Shown here in pieces: positions 59,001 through 64,000 of a stretch of DNA of 64,000 nucleotides. The number at the start of each line of letters is the position of its first letter. Position 1 is the stretch's first letter. The notes under the pieces are model-generated. The model saw only the letters and a program-made list of their open reading frames with translations. It was not told where the DNA came from and searched no databases. The position numbers and the translations under genes are program-made. This DNA is from Quercus robur (taxonomy: Eukaryota; Streptophyta; Magnoliopsida; Fagales; Fagaceae), in NCBI RefSeq assembly GCF_932294415.1, contig NC_065535.1, forward strand, positions 68,255,362 to 68,319,361, read 5' to 3'.

Positions 59001-60172
59001 GCTTTAACAAGCTTCCTTTTTTTTTTTTTTTCCCCCCATCCCTTAATTGTGCTCATCTTCTCACTCTCTCTTCTCTCTGTGTTGGGTAGTAGTACTTTTA
59101 ATAATATCCTTATAAGTTTTCCAATCGTATATATTTGTCTCTAACTATTTCGATTTATGTAACAAGGTGATCTTGACTACGAAGGTCAAAGAGTTGAACA
59201 CGTACTGTGACTCTGTGAGTCTAGAAAGTGTACATATTGTAAGTATTGCCTCAAGACTTGTTTCCAATGGCAAACGTGAACCCGGATTTGATTTGGAGTA
59301 AGCGCAAGCCTCAATAAAAATAAAGTTTACCAATTAAAGCGACTTTTAGTTGCTAAGTCTGTGTGAGAGAAGGCATATGTCCAACAAGATGAAGGATGGG
59401 GAGTGGTTAAACTTCTGAGCAGTTCAAGATGTTGCGGATTAGAGACTGGATATCCAGTGACAAAAATATTGACAATATGTAGCATAACAGGTATCGTATG
59501 TTATCTAAAGCACGGTTTAGAAGGAATGGTTCTGAATCGTACTTATATCAAATGAAAATCCTTCCTCATTTTGCTTTATATTCCATCAATTACAACTTAT
59601 TATATGATCTTTTTTTTATTTCCTTTAAAATAACCAAAGTTTAAAATAAGAAAAAAAAAATTTGTGACACATGATATTCTGAAGTTTATGGAATACCAAA
59701 TGGAACACTTAAGTGAGAAAAAAAAAGTTATTCGATCTTATCCTTCTTGAAATCACAAAATAATAATTTTTTCTTTTAAGAAAAAGAAGGTTTCTTACAA
59801 AATCATGCCATGCCAGTCTAGACGAAAAAAAAAAGAAAAGAAATTTATTTATTTTTATTTTTATTTTTTTCAAAGTGTTGGTAACTCAAATTGTTATTAT
59901 ATATTTGAAATTGAAAAATATCATTTTTATTTGAAATCTTCATTTATAGTAAAAAGATGTAGGATATATTTGCAGAATATAATTCTTTTTTTAAACTCTC
60001 TTTCTCTGGGAACTATTAGCCTTGATTGTACAACTGCGAATTAGAACCTGTACCAAAAAGCCGAAGGATAACAATTAGTATTTTTTTTTTTCTTTTCGGG
60101 TCAAAAAAGCTGTAAGTAGGTTACATCGAACAATTTCTTAAAAAAGAAGAAGGTAACATTGATGATTGAACA
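56057..60172. other. Long AT-rich intergenic region without recognisable gene
   Basis: I see no exon chain, RNA gene or complete transposon. Short T-runs occur at 57732-57745 and 59018-59032. The short ORFs have no recognisable motif and AT-rich composition. Confidence 0.5.
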
Positions 60173-60176
60173 CCCC

Positions 60177-60207
<31 letters not shown>

Positions 60208-60221
60208 AAAAAAAAAAAAAA
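60173..60221. repeat. C25-A24 compound homopolymer
   Basis: About 25 C are followed directly by about 24 A. Lengths should be treated as uncertain because such runs are prone to sequencing error. Confidence 0.9.
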
Positions 60222-61000
60222 ACTCTCTAAAAAAAGACGGTTCTTTTTATCTTGTACTTTTTCATTAATCAATAGGATATTTGTAAGTGTTTTATATTGT
60301 CTCATACTCTCTTTCATGAATAAAATATTGATGAGACTCATACGATGATAAGGTTTGTTATAAAAATAAAATATACGATATTTACAACCTAAATTCACCC
60401 ATAGAAATTGATAAAGGGGAGAGATATTTCCTTTATGTATTAAACAATTATTCTCTATAACACCACTCTAAATGTTTGTCTAACAATAATGTAGTGTCCT
60501 ATATTTATAGAGGCATAGTTAATCCAAGGTCCATTAATAAAAAAAAAAAGTTAATCCAAGGTCTCAATCCTTTTAATAGTAGCAACTTTTTCCAAAGGTT
60601 GTAACCTATTCACGAAGAGTCACAACTTATGTCCCCTCAACACACAATTTGAGGACAACCACTCCTTAGATGAAAATTATTTCCAACTAATCAATTTTTA
60701 ATTGTCATTTTGAAGGCAATAATTATTTTCAATTAACCATATTGTTGACTATTCTCGTTAATGTACAGGGATTGAGGTACTTTTCAGGAATAGTTGATTG
60801 CATTCAAAAAACTCATTTTCCAATATAATCTCGGTTATGCTAATTGTTAAAGAAAGATTACGCATCTTCGTATATAAAAGAGTGTTTCAGTCGCATGCAA
60901 TTCTAAGTGTACCTTTTCATTAATCAAGCCTATAAAAAGTACGATATTGTAAGTGATGATACAAAAAATCATCAATGGAATCACTCATTCAATCTAGAGT

Positions 61001-61828
61001 TTTTGATGATCTTGTAGGACCTGTAAGATAAAGAGAGTTGATCAAAGAGATCACTGGGCTGTGCCCAGTGGGAGAGCCTCCGATACTTTAGTTAGTATCA
61101 GCACATATCTTTTATATATAGATAGTAGTTTTGTAGTAGTAGTTTTTGATGTACTTTAGCAAGTGAGGTAGAATGTCCCTTTTATAGGTAGTCTAGGTAG
61201 CCGTTTTGCACATAAATGTATTCCTTTACATAATTACAGGTGGTTATTTCATTGTGTGTAACGGTTCCTTTCTTAATGGGAGTTTAAGGCCGATAAGTAA
61301 TGATCATCATTAATGTGTGGAATGTGCTTGAGCGGTTGCATCTTTTTCCATGATGGTCTACTAATGACATAAAGTCGTCCATTGAGGTGGACAACCTTGA
61401 TGAATTTTCCAAAGCTTTTGATGATCTTATAGGACCTGTAAGATAAAGAGAGTTGATCAAAGAGACCACTGAGTTGTGCCCACTAGGAGAATCTTTGATG
61501 CTTTAGTTAGTATTAGCATATATCTTTTATATATAGATAGTAGTTTTGTAGTAGTAGTTTTTGACGTAGCTTAGCACGTGAGGTAGAATGTCCCTTTTAT
61601 AGGTAGTCTAGATAGTTGTTTTGTTCATAAATGTATTCCTTTACATAATTATAGGTGGTTATTTCATTGTGTGTAACGGTTCCTGTCTTGATGGGAGTTT
61701 AAGGCCGATAAGTAATGATCATCATTAATGTGCTGAATGTACTTGAGCGGTTGCATCTTTTTCCATGATGGTCTACTAATGACACAAAGTCGTCCATTAA
61801 GGTGGATGACCCTAATGAATTTTCTAGA
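61001..61828. repeat. Tandem duplication, 415-bp unit x2
   Basis: Copies start TTTTGATGATCTTGTAGGAC (61001) and TTTTGATGATCTTATAGGAC (61416) and remain alignable to about 61828, past GGAGTTTAAGGCCGATAAGT and CATCTTTTTCCATGATGGTC. The segment with GTGCCCA..GGGAGAGCCTCCGATACTTTAGTTAGTA resembles LTR sequence of plant retrotransposons, but no TG..CA borders or internal domain are evident. No coding function is seen. Confidence 0.88.
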
Positions 61829-63707
61829 CCCATTAGTAAGTATTCTACATTTTCTCATATTGCCTCTCACAGATAGAATGTTGATGAAACTTACAAGAAC
61901 AAAAAACACTAGCAGAGATTGATGACAAGGGATAGAGATTTTTTGTGCACTGTTCTTTACGTTACCGTTCTAATAAATGATTGTTGACAATTGATGGAGA
62001 ATAAAAACGCACGATCATCTAAAACAAATAGAGAGATGCGTCCATATAAGCTATCGTCCACAATATCAAAGATTCAACACTCAGTAATTTTTGCCACTTT
62101 CTCTAGGTTTATTACACAAATCCATTATTACAAAATGTGAGAGTAAGTACCTCGCAATTCGCTCCCACTCACCCCACTAAACCCATACGTCTCCATGAGA
62201 GTAGTGGCACAAAACAAGCAGATCCACTCAAGACCCTCTATATAAAGGCAAGACTTCCCCAAATCAAAGGTACATGAAACACTTTTCTAACTCTTATACT
62301 TTTGAGAGTTTATGGAGATCCTAAAAAAAATTCTGACTTAGGCATAGGAGTGTCCTTGGCCGGCACTACACCGATGCATATATTCTGATAACGTGGTCTT
62401 CAATTTGTCACCAAGTCCAGAACATACAGCATACTAATTTCATACATCATCAACAATGTGTAGGGTCATATTTATGGATACAAAGCCACACCTTCATTAA
62501 AGGTCACTACCCTCCTAACAATTGGATCCTTTGCCAAAAGGTGTGGCTCTTCACCAAGAGTCATACCCTTACACGAAAAGTCGCAATTTTTCATTATTGA
62601 TTGGATCGGGTCCACTATGGGCATACTTTGTGTTCAATCTAGCCTAATATTTCAAATATTTTCACTTATTGGGATGTATAACTATGTATCTAAATTTTAT
62701 TTTTGGTTTCTAAAAAAAGAAGAAAGAAGATAGAATTAGGTCAAGAAACGTATTAATTAAGTTTGATCCAATAAATTGGTGTTGTGTGGAAATTTCTAAT
62801 TACCCCTTAGTATAACTGACATGACATTCCACACTAATAAAAGTAGGTGTAATACAATTTTTTTTTTCATGTATTTATTAGCATCGAGTATACGTTCTAC
62901 TTTAAGAATACTTAATAATTACTCACGTTATAGAATCTCCAAGTTATTTTGTATGATGTCTACACATTTCATTACATTTACCCTTCAATTTTGTGCAGAA
63001 GATCATAGTGAATTTAGATTTAGAGATCATACTATTTTTAATGGTTCAAAGTGGTATGAGAAACCATATATAGTCGAGTGGATACCTGAAACGAATACCA
63101 GAGACAAAAAGGCAATGGCTATATGGTCCCCAACCCCCTCTCTCTATTGAAGTATCTCTTGGAAATTTAGCCACTGTTGTTTAACTAAGTAATGACCCGT
63201 TCGAGGATTCCATACGGCTTTTAGCATCTTGTACGACCATTAGAGGCAAACGGAGAGAGAGAGAGAGATTAGCAATAGCATTGAGGAATGCAAATTCATA
63301 GATGAGGCTAGCCAGCACAGCATAGTCAACCCATGGCCCAGTTGGGCTGAAGCAGCAACTTTCCAAAGTCCAAACTTTATAGGCAGTCATCTGCGTGAAT
63401 CCTCATCTCCTCCTTCCACCACTTAGCTAATGTTTTATATGTTCGCCTTTCGAGGATTTGAACAGCTTTAATGGTGTCACCTTAAGTGTTTCACATGCAT
63501 GCGTGTAATGTAATGTATATCACCCTTACATTAAATATTATATATATATATATATATATTTGGACCACGTTGCATCCTCTGCAAATTTATCTTTAGCCAA
63601 TCGAGCAACTACAACCTATGATGGAATTATTTGCCTAGTGATTTGCATTGAAAATTAAGGCCCTTTATGCCGAGATGATATAAAGAACCTTATGTCCATA
63701 AGTCCCC
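61829..63707. other. Intergenic region without recognisable gene
   Basis: No gene is seen. The ORFs at 62821-63150 (+) and 63181-63390 (-) show no known motif and I do not call them. A TA run lies at 63541-63560. Confidence 0.45.
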
Positions 63708-64000
63708 CAGTAGCGGAGCCAGGAATTTATCTTTGAGAGGGCCATCTATAAAAAATTTTGTGTGTATGAAATCTAAAATAGTAATGTACAATACTTCATC
63801 ACTCAATATGTGCTATAAACAACAATTAAATACATGTTAATTTTTTTTGAAGTGCTAAATACATGTTAATATAATAGTATATACTTTATATTTTAATCAA
63901 ACTAATCAAGTACATTTATAAATTATAATGCCATACGGAATATAATATATTGATTATTATAATAACAAATAATGTATTATAAGGAATATAAAAAAGAAAG
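63708..64000 (+). mobile_element. Probable 5' end of another hAT-like element
   Basis: The sequence CAGTAGCGGAGCCAGGAATT matches the common plant hAT terminus CAGTGGCGGAGCCAGGA. The rest lies beyond the window, so the 3' end and target duplication cannot be checked. Confidence 0.5.

Noticed and set aside
62821-63150. 109-residue ORF
   Set aside because: No motif, AT-driven composition, and no neighbouring exons or repeats to support it.
63181-63390. 69-residue ORF on the minus strand
   Set aside because: Somewhat protein-like but short, unrecognised and contains a GA-run translation; not enough to call.

Overview
The window is nuclear DNA from a flowering plant, most likely a woody eudicot. 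Genes have many introns with GT..AG borders, intergenic DNA is very AT-rich, microsatellites and homopolymer runs are frequent, and all major classes of plant transposable element are present. The host genes best match Arabidopsis At3g07670/At5g14260, At3g27220 and plant cytochrome c1. I cannot name the species; a Fagales-like tree is only a guess.

Layout. 1-2035: 3' part of a decayed hAT transposon, followed at once by a 21-bp-unit minisatellite (2036-2303). 3715-11100: a decayed minus-strand LINE, split by a second, almost full-length hAT copy (6779-10776) with an 8-bp target duplication. 12281-17455 (+): an 11-exon gene for a plastid-targeted SET-domain protein of the Rubisco-methyltransferase family; its second intron holds a mitochondrial 18S rRNA fragment and an RTE LINE remnant. 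18932-23920 (-): a 7-exon membrane-anchored kelch-repeat protein, convergent with the SET gene, with a foldback MITE upstream. 24892-34703: a complete but inactive Ty3/gypsy element of Tat type on the minus strand, carrying an antisense multi-exon ORF and a 93-bp tandem repeat. 35849-36652: a solo LTR. 37967-38040: a mitochondrial-type initiator tRNA copy. 40219-44587 (+): cytochrome c1 of respiratory complex III, with a 5'-UTR intron, site II promoter elements and a 5'-truncated LINE in intron 1. 49107-50003 and 55169-56056 (+): two intronless tandem paralogues of an uncharacterised plant family whose promoters share three G-boxes. 56057-64000: no convincing gene; it holds a 415-bp tandem duplication and, near the end, the start of another hAT-like element.

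The five host genes do not form a pathway; this is ordinary plant gene order interspersed with nested repeats. I found no convincing undescribed system. The observations most worth following are the conserved G-box layout of the duplicated pair, the SET gene whose family motif lacks the Asn-His pair, the antisense ORF plus in-frame tandem repeat in the Tat element, and the exact nesting of the hAT in the LINE.
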